64,000 nucleotides of DNA. It comes from Acidobacteriota bacterium (lineage in GTDB: Bacteria; Acidobacteriota; Vicinamibacteria; Vicinamibacterales; UBA8438). The DNA lies in NCBI GenBank assembly GCA_011523845.1, contig WTFV01000093.1, positions 1-64,000 of the forward strand, read 5' to 3'. This document shows, one piece after another, positions 16,165-27,100 of this stretch. How positions within the stretch are numbered: position 1 is the stretch's first letter; each line of letters starts with the position of its first letter. The notes beneath the pieces were generated by a model. The model saw only the letters and a program-made list of their open reading frames with translations. It was not told the DNA's origin and made no database searches. Position numbers and translations under genes: made by a program.

Positions 16165-19100
16165 CTACGGCTGCAGGGCGGCGCCGGCCCGACCCGCATC
16201 CGGCGCCGGCGCGACCGAAGCGAGCAGCCGTCGCGGCAGCCCCTGCAGGTCGATGAGGATCGCGTAGGCGATCGGTACCAGCAGCAACGTGATGACGGTC
16301 GCGAACAGCACGCCGAAGGCCAGCGAGACCGCCATCGGAATGAAGAAGGCCGCCTGCATGCTGCGGTCCGCCATCATCGGCACCAGGCCGGCGAAGGTGG
16401 TGAGCGAGGTGAGCACGATGGGGCGGAACCGCTGGCTGCCGGCCTGGCGAATGGCCTGTTCCAGGCCGCCGGCGGTGCGCTCCAGGCCGCCGGCGGCGGG
16501 CGCCTGGCCACCCGGCGGGACGGCCTCTTCCTGAGCGGCGGGCGCGTCGTCACCCGGCGGGGCGGCCTCCCCCTGTACCGCTTCGCCCACGGTGCTCCGT
16601 TCCCGGTTGATGAAATCCACCATGATGAGACTGTCGTTGACGACGACGCCGGTCAGGGCCACCAGGCCGAGCAGTGTCATGAACGTGACGTCGAGCCCCA
16701 TCAGCAGGTGGCCCCACAGCGCGCCGACGAGGCCGAAGGGGATGGCGCCCATGATGATGAGCGGCTGCGCATACGACCGCAGCGGGACCGCGAGCAGCCC
16801 GAAGATCGAGATCAGGGCCAGGACGAACCCCACCCGCAGGCCGCTCATCGCCTCCTCCTGCGCCTCCTGCGTGCCTCTGAACGTGTAGAACACGTCGGGG
16901 AACTCCGTCTGCACCGCGGGGAGGATCCGCCCGCGCAGATCGGCGATGAGCGCCGCCGTCGACGCGACCTGCGGGTCGACCGCCGCGGTCTCGTTCACGG
17001 CGCGGCTGCGGTCGATGCGCCGGATCGAGGCGAAGCCGCGCCCGGGCTCCACCAACGCCACCTGGCTGAAGGGCACTTCCGCGCCGTCCGGCGTGCGTAC
17101 GCGCATGCTCTCGAGGTTGCCGAGCGACCGCCGCTGCTCGCGGGGGTAGCGCACCATGACGCGGACGTCGTCGCGCCCGCGCTGTATGCGCTGCGCCTCC
17201 TCGCCGTAGAACGCCTGCCGCACCTGGCGTCCGAGGTCCTGCAGCGTCAGCCCGAGCGTCTCGGCCGCGGGAAGGATGTCGAGCCGCATCTCCGCCTTGC
17301 CGGTGCGAACGGAATCGGCGATCGCGTAGACGCCCGCGTACTCCGCCAGCCGGCCCTTGAGCACGTCGGCGGCGGCCCGCAGGCGGTCGAGTTCCCGCCC
17401 GGAGAGCTCCACGTCGACGTCCTCCCCGGAGCTCAGCAGCGACGTGTGAAAGTCGATGGCGACCGCCTCGGGAACCGGGCCGGTCTCCTCGCGCCACAGG
17501 ATGCCGAGCTGTTCGCTGGTGTACGAGCGTGTCTCCGCGGGCGCGAGCTCGACGGTGATCTCGCCTATGTTCGAGGCGGCCACGACGTCGGCGTCGATGC
17601 GTCCCAGCCGGCCGCCGCCCCGTGCCTGTACCGGCTGGTCGCCGATGGTCGTCGCCACGTGCCGGAAGTAGTCCAGGCCGGCCTCCGCTTCCAGCCGCGC
17701 GCGCAGCCGTGCGGCGCCCGCCTCGTACTGCGCGACCGCCGCCGCGGTGACTTCGGCCGGGGCGCCCAGCGGCATCGTGATCGAGGCGGTCATGAACTCG
17801 TTCTCGATCGACGGGGCGAACTGGAAGTTGGTCCCGCCGCCCAGCGCGACGCCGCCGGTGAGCACGAGCGTGGACAGGCCCGTCGCCGCCGTGACGTATC
17901 GCCAGCGGAGCGCCGCGTCCAGGAGCGGCTCGTAGGCGTGGCGGACGAACCACAGGAGGCCGCCGGCGACACGCTGCTGGAGCCGGCGCCACAAGCCGGC
18001 CCGGGTCCGCCGCCGGCCGTGCGCGAGGTGGGCGGGGAGGATGCCGAGCGATTCGAGCAGCGAGAAGAGCAGGCAGGGCACGACGACGAGGGGCACGACC
18101 TGGAACATCTGCCCGAACGCACCCGTCACCAGCAGCAGCGGCGCGAACGCCGCCGCCGTCGTCAGCACGGCGTAGACCACCGGCTTGCCGATCTCCCGCG
18201 CCCCCTCGACGGCGCCGCGCAGGCCGTCGCCGTGCCGTTCCTGGTGGCGATGGATGTTCTCGCCGACGATGATGGCGTCGTCGACCACGATGCCGAGCAC
18301 CAGGATGAACGCGAAGCACGAGACCATGTTGACGCTCAGGTCCAGGCCTGGCATCAGCGCGAAAGCGCCGAGGAAGCAGATCGGGATCCCGAGACTGACC
18401 CAGAACGCGAGGCGCATCTCGAGAAACAGCGTCAGCACGACGAAGACGAGCACGAACCCGGCGGCGCCGTTGGTGAGCATGATCGCCAGCCGGTCGGTCA
18501 GCACCTGCGACTGGTCCTGCCAGATCGTCAGGGTGATGCCCTCGGGCAACCACGTATCCGCGCGCCGGACGTAGTCGCGCACGGCGGCCGCGACGTCGAG
18601 CGCGCTCTGCTCGCCCGAGCGGTACACCGATACCGTCACGGCCGGAAGCTCGTCGAAGCGGGCGCGCTGATCGGTCTCCGCGAAGCCGTCGACCACGGTG
18701 GCCACGTCGCCCAGCAGCAGGCGGCTGCCGTCGGGCCGGGTCCAGAGCACGAGCCTCTCGTAGTCGGCGCCGCGGTAGGCCTGTCCGATCGTGCGCAGCA
18801 GGATCTCGCCGCGCGCGGTGCGCACCGAGCCCCCGGGCAGGTCCAGCGAGGAGCGCCGCACGGCGTCCGCCACCTGGTCGAACGTGAGCTGGTGCCGGCG
18901 CAGCGCCACCTCCGATACCTCGATGGAGATCTCGTACGGCGGGACGCTGACGATCTCCACCTGTCCGATCTCCGGCAGGGCGACGAGCCCGTCGCGCACG
19001 CGCTCGGCGATCGATTTCAGGGACGCGACGTCGGTGGCGCCGGCGATGGCAATGTCCGTCACCTGGCTGCGGGTGACCAGCTCCCGGATGATCGGTCTCT

Positions 19101-19470
19101 CGGTCTCGACGGGAAACGTCGTGATCGCCTGGACGTTGTTCGTCACCTCGTCGAGCACCCGCTGGGCATCGGCGCCGGACTCGAGCGTCACGATCACCGA
19201 CGCGCTGCCCTCGGACGCGGTCGACGCGATCTGCTGGACGCCGTCGATGTTCTGGACGGCCTCCTCGATACGGACGACGACCCCGGACTCGACCTCCTCC
19301 GGCGCCGCCCCGAGGTAGGGCACCTGGATCCGGATGCGGCGCAGATCGAGCTCGGGAAATACCTCTTCGGTGACCGTCGCGGCGCCCATGAGGCCGCTCG
19401 CGACGATCAGAGCCATCAGGAGGTTCGCGGCGACGGGGTTGCGGGCGAGCCAGCCGATCGCGCGGTTCAC
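16165..19470 (-). CDS. RND-family efflux permease, copy 2, with expanded cytosolic loop
   Basis: A 1101-residue inner-membrane RND permease, similar along its length to the gene at 1126-4425 (for example QVPYLGAAPEEVE, RQAFYGEEAQRIQRG and LAPAETRSYTSEQLG occur in both). The proton-relay aspartates are present (VVDD, D397-D398). The C-terminal cytosolic segment between transmembrane segments is expanded by a Pro/Ala/Gly-rich imperfect repeat (GEAAPPGDDAPAA, EEAVPPGGQAPAAGG, GLERTAGGLE), read from bases 16449-16590. The start is GTG at 19470 (VNRAIGWLARNPVAANLL) with GGGAG upstream. Transcribed divergently from the six-gene pump/PKS unit and without its own adaptor next to it. Confidence 0.94.
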   Translation of the reverse strand: MNRAIGWLARNPVAANLLMALIVASGLMGAATVTEEVFPELDLRRIRIQVPYLGAAPEEVESGVVVRIEEAVQNIDGVQQIASTASEGSASVIVTLESGADAQRVLDEVTNNVQAITTFPVETERPIIRELVTRSQVTDIAIAGATDVASLKSIAERVRDGLVALPEIGQVEIVSVPPYEISIEVSEVALRRHQLTFDQVADAVRRSSLDLPGGSVRTARGEILLRTIGQAYRGADYERLVLWTRPDGSRLLLGDVATVVDGFAETDQRARFDELPAVTVSVYRSGEQSALDVAAAVRDYVRRADTWLPEGITLTIWQDQSQVLTDRLAIMLTNGAAGFVLVFVVLTLFLEMRLAFWVSLGIPICFLGAFALMPGLDLSVNMVSCFAFILVLGIVVDDAIIVGENIHRHQERHGDGLRGAVEGAREIGKPVVYAVLTTAAAFAPLLLVTGAFGQMFQVVPLVVVPCLLFSLLESLGILPAHLAHGRRRTRAGLWRRLQQRVAGGLLWFVRHAYEPLLDAALRWRYVTAATGLSTLVLTGGVALGGGTNFQFAPSIENEFMTASITMPLGAPAEVTAAAVAQYEAGAARLRARLEAEAGLDYFRHVATTIGDQPVQARGGGRLGRIDADVVAASNIGEITVELAPAETRSYTSEQLGILWREETGPVPEAVAIDFHTSLLSSGEDVDVELSGRELDRLRAAADVLKGRLAEYAGVYAIADSVRTGKAEMRLDILPAAETLGLTLQDLGRQVRQAFYGEEAQRIQRGRDDVRVMVRYPREQRRSLGNLESMRVRTPDGAEVPFSQVALVEPGRGFASIRRIDRSRAVNETAAVDPQVASTAALIADLRGRILPAVQTEFPDVFYTFRGTQEAQEEAMSGLRVGFVLALISIFGLLAVPLRSYAQPLIIMGAIPFGLVGALWGHLLMGLDVTFMTLLGLVALTGVVVNDSLIMVDFINRERSTVGEAVQGEAAPPGDDAPAAQEEAVPPGGQAPAAGGLERTAGGLEQAIRQAGSQRFRPIVLTSLTTFAGLVPMMADRSMQAAFFIPMAVSLAFGVLFATVITLLLVPIAYAILIDLQGLPRRLLASVAPAPDAGRAGAALQP

Positions 19471-19814
19471 GGCGATCTCCCTGGCGGGTTTCGTGCAAAC
19501 GCGAAGCGGTCTGCGTGCCCCGCAAACGCCCTTCGGAACCCTCCTCTCCGGGGACGGCCGGCTCCAGCCTGAACAATTCGGGCAGTCACGTTGACTTGCC
19601 GCATTGTCGCATGCAGAATCCCATTATCGCTTGAGAAAGGTCAAGTTGCGAGCCGCAGACGCTCGGTTGGGGCGAGCACTCGCGAACGGGCATATCCTGT
19701 AGCGAGTAGAACCCGGTGCAGTCCGCTGAGACACGGCGGACCGTAGCGGAGACAGTCGCACTTGCGGCTGCCCCCTCCGGCGAAACGACTTGGCTCGAGC
19801 CGAGGAACAGGCAA
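19471..19814. other. 344-bp divergent intergenic region
   Basis: This separates the minus-strand RND gene from the plus-strand pump/PKS operon. It holds the candidate promoter at 19591-19619 and a small inverted repeat, CTTGA at 19630-19634 and TCAAG at 19641-19645 around GAAAGG. Frames through it are shadows. Confidence 0.55.
19591..19619 (+). promoter_or_regulatory. Candidate sigma-70 promoter for the pump/PKS operon
   Basis: TTGACT (19591-19596), a 17-base spacer and CAGAAT (19614-19619) match the -35/-10 consensus at five and four of six positions. Transcription would start near 19626, giving a leader of about 190 bases before the adaptor ATG. The CTTGA-n6-TCAAG inverted repeat lies directly at the predicted start and could be an operator. 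Confidence 0.4.
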
Positions 19815-21005
19815 ATGGCAGAAGAACCGAACCGCTCCGGGAACCACGCCGGCGGAACCGAATGGCGCGGCTACGCGCAGTTGGCCGCGATCGTCTTCCT
19901 GATCGCGGCAGCCCTGTTCTTCGCACGGGCGCCCGGCCGCGTGGAGCGCGGCGCCGCTCCCGGCCCGGCGTCGGAGAGCGCCCGGCCCACCGTAAGGGTC
20001 ATTCACCCGGCCTCGACCGAGCAGGCGTTGACGGTCGAGCTGACGGGTACGGTGAATCTCGAAGAGCGGGTGAGGGTGGCGTCCGAGGTCGTGGGCCGCA
20101 TCGCCTGGGTCTCGCCCGACTTCAGCAACGGCGGGTCGATCAGGGCCGACGAGCCGTTCATCAGGATAGACCCGGCCGAGTTCGAGCTGCAGGTGGAAGC
20201 GGCGGCGATGGCCGTTCGGGAGGCAGAGGCCCGGGTGTGGGTCGAGAGAGCCGGAGCGGAAGAGGACATCCGGGCATTCGAGCGCGAGAACCCGGGCGCC
20301 GAGCCGTCGGAGTCGGTCCGCCGCCTGCCGTCGATTGCGGAGGCCGAAGCGCGGCTCATGCGGGCGCAGGCCGACCTGAAGCTGGCCGAGTTGCACCTGG
20401 AGCGCACGAGCATCTCCCTGCCGTACGACGGCCGGGTGACGGCCTCGGACGTGGAGGTGGGAGAGCTGGTGGGGCCGGCGGACCGGGTCGACAGGCCGGC
20501 GTCACGCCTGGGCATCGTGTACCGGACCGAGGCGCTGCAGGTGGCCGTCCCGATCGAGCCGCGGGACCTGGAGTACCTGGATCCGGTGATCGGCCGCGCG
20601 GCGCGGGTGGTCGGAGAGATGGCCACGTGGGAGGCCCGGGTGGCGCGCGTCTCCTCGGTGGTCGCTCCGAGAACCCGCCTGGCGTCGGTTTTCCTGAAGT
20701 TCGCGGAGGATGCGCACCCGGACTCGCTGCCGGCGCCGGGCACGTTCGTGGAGGTCGACATCGCGGGGCCGGTCTACGAGGACGTGTACGTGCTGCCGGA
20801 GTCCGTCCTGCAGGAGCGCGACAGCGTCTGGGTGGTCCGGGACGGCGTGCTGAGCGCGTTCGCGCCGGAGACCGTCGGCCGGACGGCGGACGGCTGGGTG
20901 GTGCGGGCGTTCGACGCGGGCGAGGGCGTGGTCGTCGGGGTGCTGCCCGGAGCCCGTGAGGGGCTGGCGGTCGAGGCGACGGACGCCGCGCCGTCGTCCA
21001 ACTGA
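19815..21005 (+). CDS. RND periplasmic adaptor (membrane fusion protein)
   Basis: A 396-residue HlyD/MFP-family adaptor that links an inner-membrane RND permease to the outer membrane. One N-terminal transmembrane anchor (about residues 18-38, YAQLAAIVFLIAAALFFA) is followed by a barrel-sandwich segment (LTGTVNLEERVRVASEVVGR), a helical hairpin (AVREAEARVWVERAGAEEDI, AEARLMRAQADLKLAELHLE), the returning lipoyl half (SLPYDGRVTASDVEVGELV) and a beta-barrel with membrane-proximal domain. ATG at 19815 was taken because the anchor then sits at the usual place; an upstream in-frame ATG at 19716 lies in the leader. First gene of a six-gene unit, 13 bases before its permease. Confidence 0.92.
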   Translation: MAEEPNRSGNHAGGTEWRGYAQLAAIVFLIAAALFFARAPGRVERGAAPGPASESARPTVRVIHPASTEQALTVELTGTVNLEERVRVASEVVGRIAWVSPDFSNGGSIRADEPFIRIDPAEFELQVEAAAMAVREAEARVWVERAGAEEDIRAFERENPGAEPSESVRRLPSIAEAEARLMRAQADLKLAELHLERTSISLPYDGRVTASDVEVGELVGPADRVDRPASRLGIVYRTEALQVAVPIEPRDLEYLDPVIGRAARVVGEMATWEARVARVSSVVAPRTRLASVFLKFAEDAHPDSLPAPGTFVEVDIAGPVYEDVYVLPESVLQERDSVWVVRDGVLSAFAPETVGRTADGWVVRAFDAGEGVVVGVLPGAREGLAVEATDAAPSSN

Positions 21006-21018
21006 AGGAGCCATGGGC

Positions 21019-24000
21019 ATGACCACCACCGACACCCAGGGGACGGCACAGCCCGCTGCCCCTGCGAGACAGGGGTTGATCGGCTACTTCGCAGCGAATC
21101 CGGTCGCCGCCAATCTGCTCATGGTGGTCTTCATCGTGGGCGGAATCGCGGCCGGGTTCGGGCTCGCGGTGCAGAACTTCCCGGAAATCGATCTGCGGAC
21201 CATCACCGTGCGGGTGAGCTCGCCCGGCTCGTCGCCGCAGGAGGTGGAGCAGGACGTCAATCGCCGCGTCGAGGAGGCCGTCATCGGCCTCGCCGGCGTC
21301 GAGCGGGTCGTGGCCACCGCCACGGAAGGGCGCGGACAGATTCGCATCGAGCTGGCGACCTTTGCCGATGCAAACGCCGTCCTGAACGACGTGCGGAACA
21401 GCGTGGACGCCATCGAGAACTTCCCGCCGCTGAACGCGGAACGGCCGGAGATAGAGCTGGCGCGCCTGTCCATCGAGGCGATGACCCTGGCCGTCTCGTC
21501 GCCGGTGGCGGGCGAGGACGAGCTGCGGCTCGCGGCCGAGGCCGTGCGCAGGGAGCTGCTGGAGCTGCCGTCCGTCTCGCTGGTGACGCTCAGGGGAACG
21601 CGCGACCGGGAGATAGCGATCGAGTTGAGCGAGGAGGAGCTGCGCCGCAACGACCTCACCATCACCCAGGTATCGAACGCGGCGCAGCGCGCTTCTCTGA
21701 ATCTCACGTTCGGGGAGCTGCGCACCGACTCCGGCGGGGTGGTGCTGCACACGGTCGCCAAGCGCAGCATCGGCGAGGAGTTCGAGGGCATTCCGCTCAT
21801 CACGCGGCTCGACGGGACCATCGTGACGCTCGGTGACGTGGCGGAGGTCCGCGACGGGTTCGTCGACGACGACATCGTCTCCGAGGTCAACGGCACGCCG
21901 GCGGTCTTCGTGCGCGTCGACGCCACCGAGCAGCAGTCGATCGCGGACATGGCCGGTGACATCCGAAGCTGGCTCGCCGGCTACGACGCTCCCCGGGATA
22001 TCCGGATCAGCGTCTGGAACGACCGGGCGCAGCCGGCCATCGACCGCTTGTCGGGCGTCGCGAGAAACGGCCTGGCCGGCGCGGTGCTGGTGTTCCTGCT
22101 GCTTCTGCTCGTGTTCGACCTGCGCGCCGCGACGTGGATAACGGTCGGCATCCCGTTGTCCTTCATCGGCTCGCTGATGTTCTTCGGTCCGGCGAACCTG
22201 ACCCTGAACATGGGGACGCTGGTCGGCTTCTTCCTGATGGTCGGCCTCGTGGTGGACGACGCCCTGGTGGTCGGCGAGAGCATCGCCGCCGAACGCGACC
22301 GCGGCAAGCGCGGGGCCGAGGCGGCCGCCGCGGGCGCCCGGGCGGTGGTGGGCCCGATAACCATCGGCGTGTGCACGACGCTCCTCGCGTTCGTGCCGTT
22401 TCTCTTCGTCACCGCCACGGTCACGCAGTTGGTGAACGTGTTTCCGTATGTCGCGCTCTTCGTGCTCTCCGTGTCGCTGATCGAGGCGTTCTTCATTCTG
22501 CCGGCCCACCTTTCTCACGAGGGGCGCTGGAGCCTCGAACCGCTGCGCACGCTGCAGGACCGCGTGTGCGTCTGGATAGACCGGATCCGCGATCGCACCG
22601 TGGTGCCGGCGGTGTCGTGGTCCGTGCGGCACGGCTCGTCGACGCTCGCCGCCGGCGCCGCGCTGGTGCTGTTCTCCCTGCTGCTGGTCGGTTCCGAGGC
22701 GGTCCGGGTCATCCTCTTCGATGCGGAGCTGAATCCGCCCGAGAACGTGCAGGTGGACCTCCACCTGCCCGCGGGTACTCCGTTCGCGACGACACTGGCC
22801 GCGGCCGAGCGGGTCGCCGGCGCCGCGAACGCGATGCACGAGCAGCTTCCGGGAGAGTCGATCCATGCGGTCAGCGTCCTCGCCGGCAACATCGTCTCTT
22901 CGCGAACGGGCACGGAAGAGTCCAACGGCAGCCACCTCGCCGGCGTGCGGGTCCATCTCAACGAGCGGCCGCTCCGGCAGGCGTCGCCCGCGCAGATCGA
23001 GCGCGCGTGGCGACTGAACATCGGCGAGCTCCCGCAGGTGGAGCGGATGGAGTTCCAGACCACGAGCGTGCGACCCCGGCCGAGCGTCGCCTATGCGCTG
23101 AAGCACGACGACGCGGAGACGCTGGGGAATGCGGCCGGCGAGCTGCGGTCCTTCCTGGCGACGATCCCGGGCGTCTACGAGATCGCCGACAGCCTGGTGC
23201 TCGGCAAGCGGCACCTGGAGATCGCGCTCACGCCGCTGGGCGAGGCGGCGGGACTGACGCCGGCCGCGATCGGGACGCAGTTGCGCGCGAGCTTTCACGG
23301 CGTGGAGGTCCAGCGGATTCAGCGCGGCCATGAAGAGCTGAAGGTCATGGTGCGCTACCCGCGCGAGCGGCGCAGCAATCTGCGGGAGCTGACCGGCGAG
23401 CGCGTTCGCCGGGCGGGCGGCGGCGAGGTGCCGTTGTCGGTGGTGGCGAATCTGACCGAGAGCCGTGAACAGGCGACGTTGACGCGCATCGACGGCAACC
23501 GGGCCGCGACGGTGAACGCGCGCGCCGACGTCGCGGTACTCACGCCCATCCAGGCCCGGCGGCGGGTGGAACGGGAGTTCGTTCCGGAGTTGCTCGCGAA
23601 GTACCCCGGCCTGACCATCGAGCCGGAAGGCGGGGTGCGGGACGAGCGCGCCATGCTGGAGACGCTGGGACTGCTGGTCCCGGTGGTGCTGATCGCGATG
23701 TACGCGCTGATGGCGGCCTTTCTGCGGAGCTACTGGAAGCCGCTCGTCGCCGTGGCCGGGTTCCCGATATCGTTCGCCGGCGCCATCCTGGCGCACTGGG
23801 TGCTCGGCTGGGACATGACCGCGATGTCGCTGTTCGGGCTGATCGCCGTCTTCGGGGTGGTCGTCAACGACGCCCTGGTGCTGCTGGACCGCTACAACGT
23901 GATTCGCCGCGAGAACGAGATGCTGCCGGCCATCGCCGCGGCCTCGGCGGCGGCGCGGCACCGCTTCCGGGCGGTGTTCCTGACGAGCGCGACCACCATC

Positions 24001-24156
24001 CTCGGGTTGTCTCCCCTGCTCTACGAGCGCAGCGACGACCTGATCTTCCTCGTGCCGTTCGTCGTGAGCATGGTGGGCGGCCTGATCCTGTCGGGCGCGT
24101 TCATTCTGTTCATCCTGCCGACGCTGGTGATGATGGCCGAAGGCGCCAGGGAATAG
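21019..24156 (+). CDS. RND-family permease of the PKS operon
   Basis: A 1045-residue RND permease. The N-terminus reads GYFAANPVAANLLMVVFIVG and transmembrane helix 4 carries the relay aspartates (VVDD, D413-D414). It is clearly more distant from the other two RND permeases in the window than they are from each other. ATG at 21019 is preferred over 21013 because GAAGGAG ends at 21010, giving an eight-base gap. It sits 13 bases after its adaptor and only seven bases before the PKS start, so the three share a transcript. The context says that the pump moves the product of the PKS pathway, a lipid-like substrate being the simplest idea. No outer-membrane channel is encoded nearby. Confidence 0.93.
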   Translation: MTTTDTQGTAQPAAPARQGLIGYFAANPVAANLLMVVFIVGGIAAGFGLAVQNFPEIDLRTITVRVSSPGSSPQEVEQDVNRRVEEAVIGLAGVERVVATATEGRGQIRIELATFADANAVLNDVRNSVDAIENFPPLNAERPEIELARLSIEAMTLAVSSPVAGEDELRLAAEAVRRELLELPSVSLVTLRGTRDREIAIELSEEELRRNDLTITQVSNAAQRASLNLTFGELRTDSGGVVLHTVAKRSIGEEFEGIPLITRLDGTIVTLGDVAEVRDGFVDDDIVSEVNGTPAVFVRVDATEQQSIADMAGDIRSWLAGYDAPRDIRISVWNDRAQPAIDRLSGVARNGLAGAVLVFLLLLLVFDLRAATWITVGIPLSFIGSLMFFGPANLTLNMGTLVGFFLMVGLVVDDALVVGESIAAERDRGKRGAEAAAAGARAVVGPITIGVCTTLLAFVPFLFVTATVTQLVNVFPYVALFVLSVSLIEAFFILPAHLSHEGRWSLEPLRTLQDRVCVWIDRIRDRTVVPAVSWSVRHGSSTLAAGAALVLFSLLLVGSEAVRVILFDAELNPPENVQVDLHLPAGTPFATTLAAAERVAGAANAMHEQLPGESIHAVSVLAGNIVSSRTGTEESNGSHLAGVRVHLNERPLRQASPAQIERAWRLNIGELPQVERMEFQTTSVRPRPSVAYALKHDDAETLGNAAGELRSFLATIPGVYEIADSLVLGKRHLEIALTPLGEAAGLTPAAIGTQLRASFHGVEVQRIQRGHEELKVMVRYPRERRSNLRELTGERVRRAGGGEVPLSVVANLTESREQATLTRIDGNRAATVNARADVAVLTPIQARRRVEREFVPELLAKYPGLTIEPEGGVRDERAMLETLGLLVPVVLIAMYALMAAFLRSYWKPLVAVAGFPISFAGAILAHWVLGWDMTAMSLFGLIAVFGVVVNDALVLLDRYNVIRRENEMLPAIAAASAAARHRFRAVFLTSATTILGLSPLLYERSDDLIFLVPFVVSMVGGLILSGAFILFILPTLVMMAEGARE

Positions 24157-24163
24157 GACTGTC

Positions 24164-27100
24164 GTGTCGGGCGATTGCAGGGACTCGACTGCGCAACCGC
24201 AGCCGCACGTCCCCGTGGCGATAGTGGGCTACAGCTTCCGCATGCCCGGCGGCATCCGCACGGATGAGGATTTCTGGCGCCTGCTCAGTGACCGGGAGAT
24301 CGTTCAGGAGCCGGTTGTCGACCGCTACGGCAGGGGGTATCGCCCGATCGGCGGATCTTCCGGCCCCGGAAGGCTCGCCAGCTCCTTCGAGGGACTGATC
24401 CGCGAGGACGAGGAGAGGCTCTTCGACCGGAGTCTCTTCGGCATGTCGCACAACGAGATGATGGCGACGGACCCGCAGTTGCGGATGATGTTGTCGTGCG
24501 CCTGGGAGACCATCGAGCGAACCGGCTGGGACCTGCGCTCGTTGCGCAACAGCCCGACCGGCGTCTTCATCGGCGGGCAGGTTCCCTCGGTGGCCAACTG
24601 GCGGCCGTTGGGCGGCGTCAACGAGTTCGCGGTCACGAGCATCAGCCTGGCCATGCTGGCCAACCGCATCTCCTACCACTTCAATCTCATGGGGCCGTCG
24701 ATCACCCATTGCACGGCCTGTTCCGCCAGCCTGACCGCGTTGCACGCGGCGCTGAACGCGATGCAGTGCGGCGATTGCGAGCAGGCCCTCGTCGGCTCCG
24801 TCAACTACCTGGGCGGAGCCCGGCTCAGCATCGCCTTCAATGCCCTGGGCGTCATAAGCCCGGACGGCAGGTGCCACTCCTTCGACGCCGACGCCAACGG
24901 TTACATGCGCTCGGAGGGCGCGTTCTGCTATGCGATCAAGCCGCTCGCCGCGGCCGAAAGAGACGGCGATCACATTCATGCCGTCGTCGAGGCGACCGCG
25001 GTCAATGCGGCCGGCGCGGCCGACGGCGCCGACGGCCTGGCCCAGGGGCGCTACATCACCGCGCCCACCCGTCACGCACAGGCGGCGCTCATGCGGACGG
25101 CCTGCGCCCGGGCCGGCCGCGCACCGCGGGACTTCGACTACATCGAAGCGCATGCGACGGGCACCGTCGTGGGCGACCGCATCGAGGGAAACGCCATCAC
25201 GGAGGCGTTCGGCGGCGTCGACCGCGACGTGCCGCTGCGCATATCCAGCGTCAAGAGCAACGTGGGCCACATGGAGGCGGCGGCGTTCCACTGCGCCCTG
25301 CTCAAGGTCATCCTGATGCTGCGGCATCGCACGTTCGCCCCTACCTCCGGGAACTTCCTGGCGCCGAACCCGGAAATCGACTTCGACGGCTGCCCCATGC
25401 AGGTGCAGACCGCCTGCGAGCCCTTTCCCGAGCGCCCCGTCGTGGTGGGCATCAATTCCTTCGGCTTCGGCGGGGCCAACGGGCATTGCGTGGTGCGGGA
25501 GTACCGCCCGTCGCAGCCGCGGGTCTGGTCCGTGCCGCCGGCCCCGGCCGGGGGCTTCATGATCCCGCTGTCTGCCCGCTCCGCGGGGGCGCTGACCCGG
25601 AGCGCGCAACGGCTCCGGGACACGCTCGACGAGCAGGACTTCGATCTCCATACGCTGGCCGGCAATCTCGGCCGCCGCCGCACCCATTTCGCCACGCGGG
25701 CCGCGTTCGCGGTGCGGAGCCGGCAGGAGCTGTCCGACGCGCTCGATGCGTTCGCGGCCGACCCGACGCCGACCGCCACGGTGGACGAGGGCGCGAGGCG
25801 GCTGGTCATGGTGTTCTCGGGCCAGGGTACGCAGTGGGCGGGCTGCGGCCGCGAGCTGTACGACGCCGACCCGGTCTTCCGCCGCGCCGTCGACGCCATC
25901 GAGGAGCAATGGCGGGAGCATTCGGATACTTCGCTCCGGGAGGCCTGTTTCTCCGCTCCGCAGGACGAGCTCGACGAAGTGCGGCTGGCCCAGCCCGTCA
26001 TCTTCATGATCCAGTGCGCGCTGGTCGAATGGTTCAAGACCTGGGGCGTCTATCCGGACTGCGTGATCGGCCACAGCTCGGGCGAGGTCGCCGCCGCCCA
26101 CGCCTGCGGGGCCCTGTCGCTGGCCGAGGCCACCCGTCTGGTCTTTCACCGCGCCACGCTGCAGCAGCGCACGGCCGGCTCCGGTCGAATGCTGGCCATC
26201 GGCCTCGACCGCCCGGGCGTCGAGGAGCTGCTCGATGAGGCCGGCATTCCTCTCGGGGCCGACGAGGAGAGGGCGGGCGGGGTGGAGGTCGCCTGCGTCA
26301 ACGCCCCGGCCAACACCGTCATCTGCGGCAAGCAAGGCGCCCTGGAGCCGGTTGTCGCCGAGCTGGAACGGCGCCGCCTGCAGCACGTGCTGCTGCCGGG
26401 CAACATCGCCTTCCATTCCGCCGTGATGGACGCCATCGAGGACGACGCGCTGGCAGCCTTCGCCTTCCTCGACGATTGCGCCTTCGACGCGGATGCGCCG
26501 TTCATTTCTTCGGTGACCGGAGAAGTCACCCAGCGGCTCGACAGCGCCTACTGGTGGTCCAATATCCGCCGGCCTGTTCTGTTCGCCTCGGCGATGGAAA
26601 CCGCCCGGCGCGAATACCGGCCCGACATCGTTCTGGAAATCGCCCCGCACAGCGCTCTGCAGCCGACGATCGCACAGTGCACGGAAGGCGACGTCCGGGC
26701 GCCGGTCCGCGTTCCGACCCTGATGCGCAACTGCGATGCCTGCCTTGGCTGTCAAGAGGCGCTCGGTGCGCTCTTCAGGGCCGGTTGGGACCTGGATTTC
26801 GCGGCCCAGTATCCGCGGCCGAGGCCCGTGGCCCACCTCCTCCCGGGGCATCCGAGAGAAGAGCAGACGGCCATGGATCTCATGTGCGACAACGAAATGT
26901 TCGTCCGACAGGGCGAGTACTCGCACGGTCCGCTGGTGGGACACAGGGTTCCCGCCGAGCACATGCTGTTCGAATCCCGCCTCTCGGAGCGGGACTTTCC
27001 GTGGCTCGCGGACCACCGCGTCCACCACGCGGCAATCATGCCGGCGGCCGGCTACATGGAGTTGATCCTGGAGGCCCTCGGGGGCGTTCCGGTCCATTTC

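Noticed and set aside
20356..23961. Long minus-strand frame opposite the RND adaptor and permease
   Set aside because: It overlaps a well-supported permease on the other strand and has shadow-type composition.
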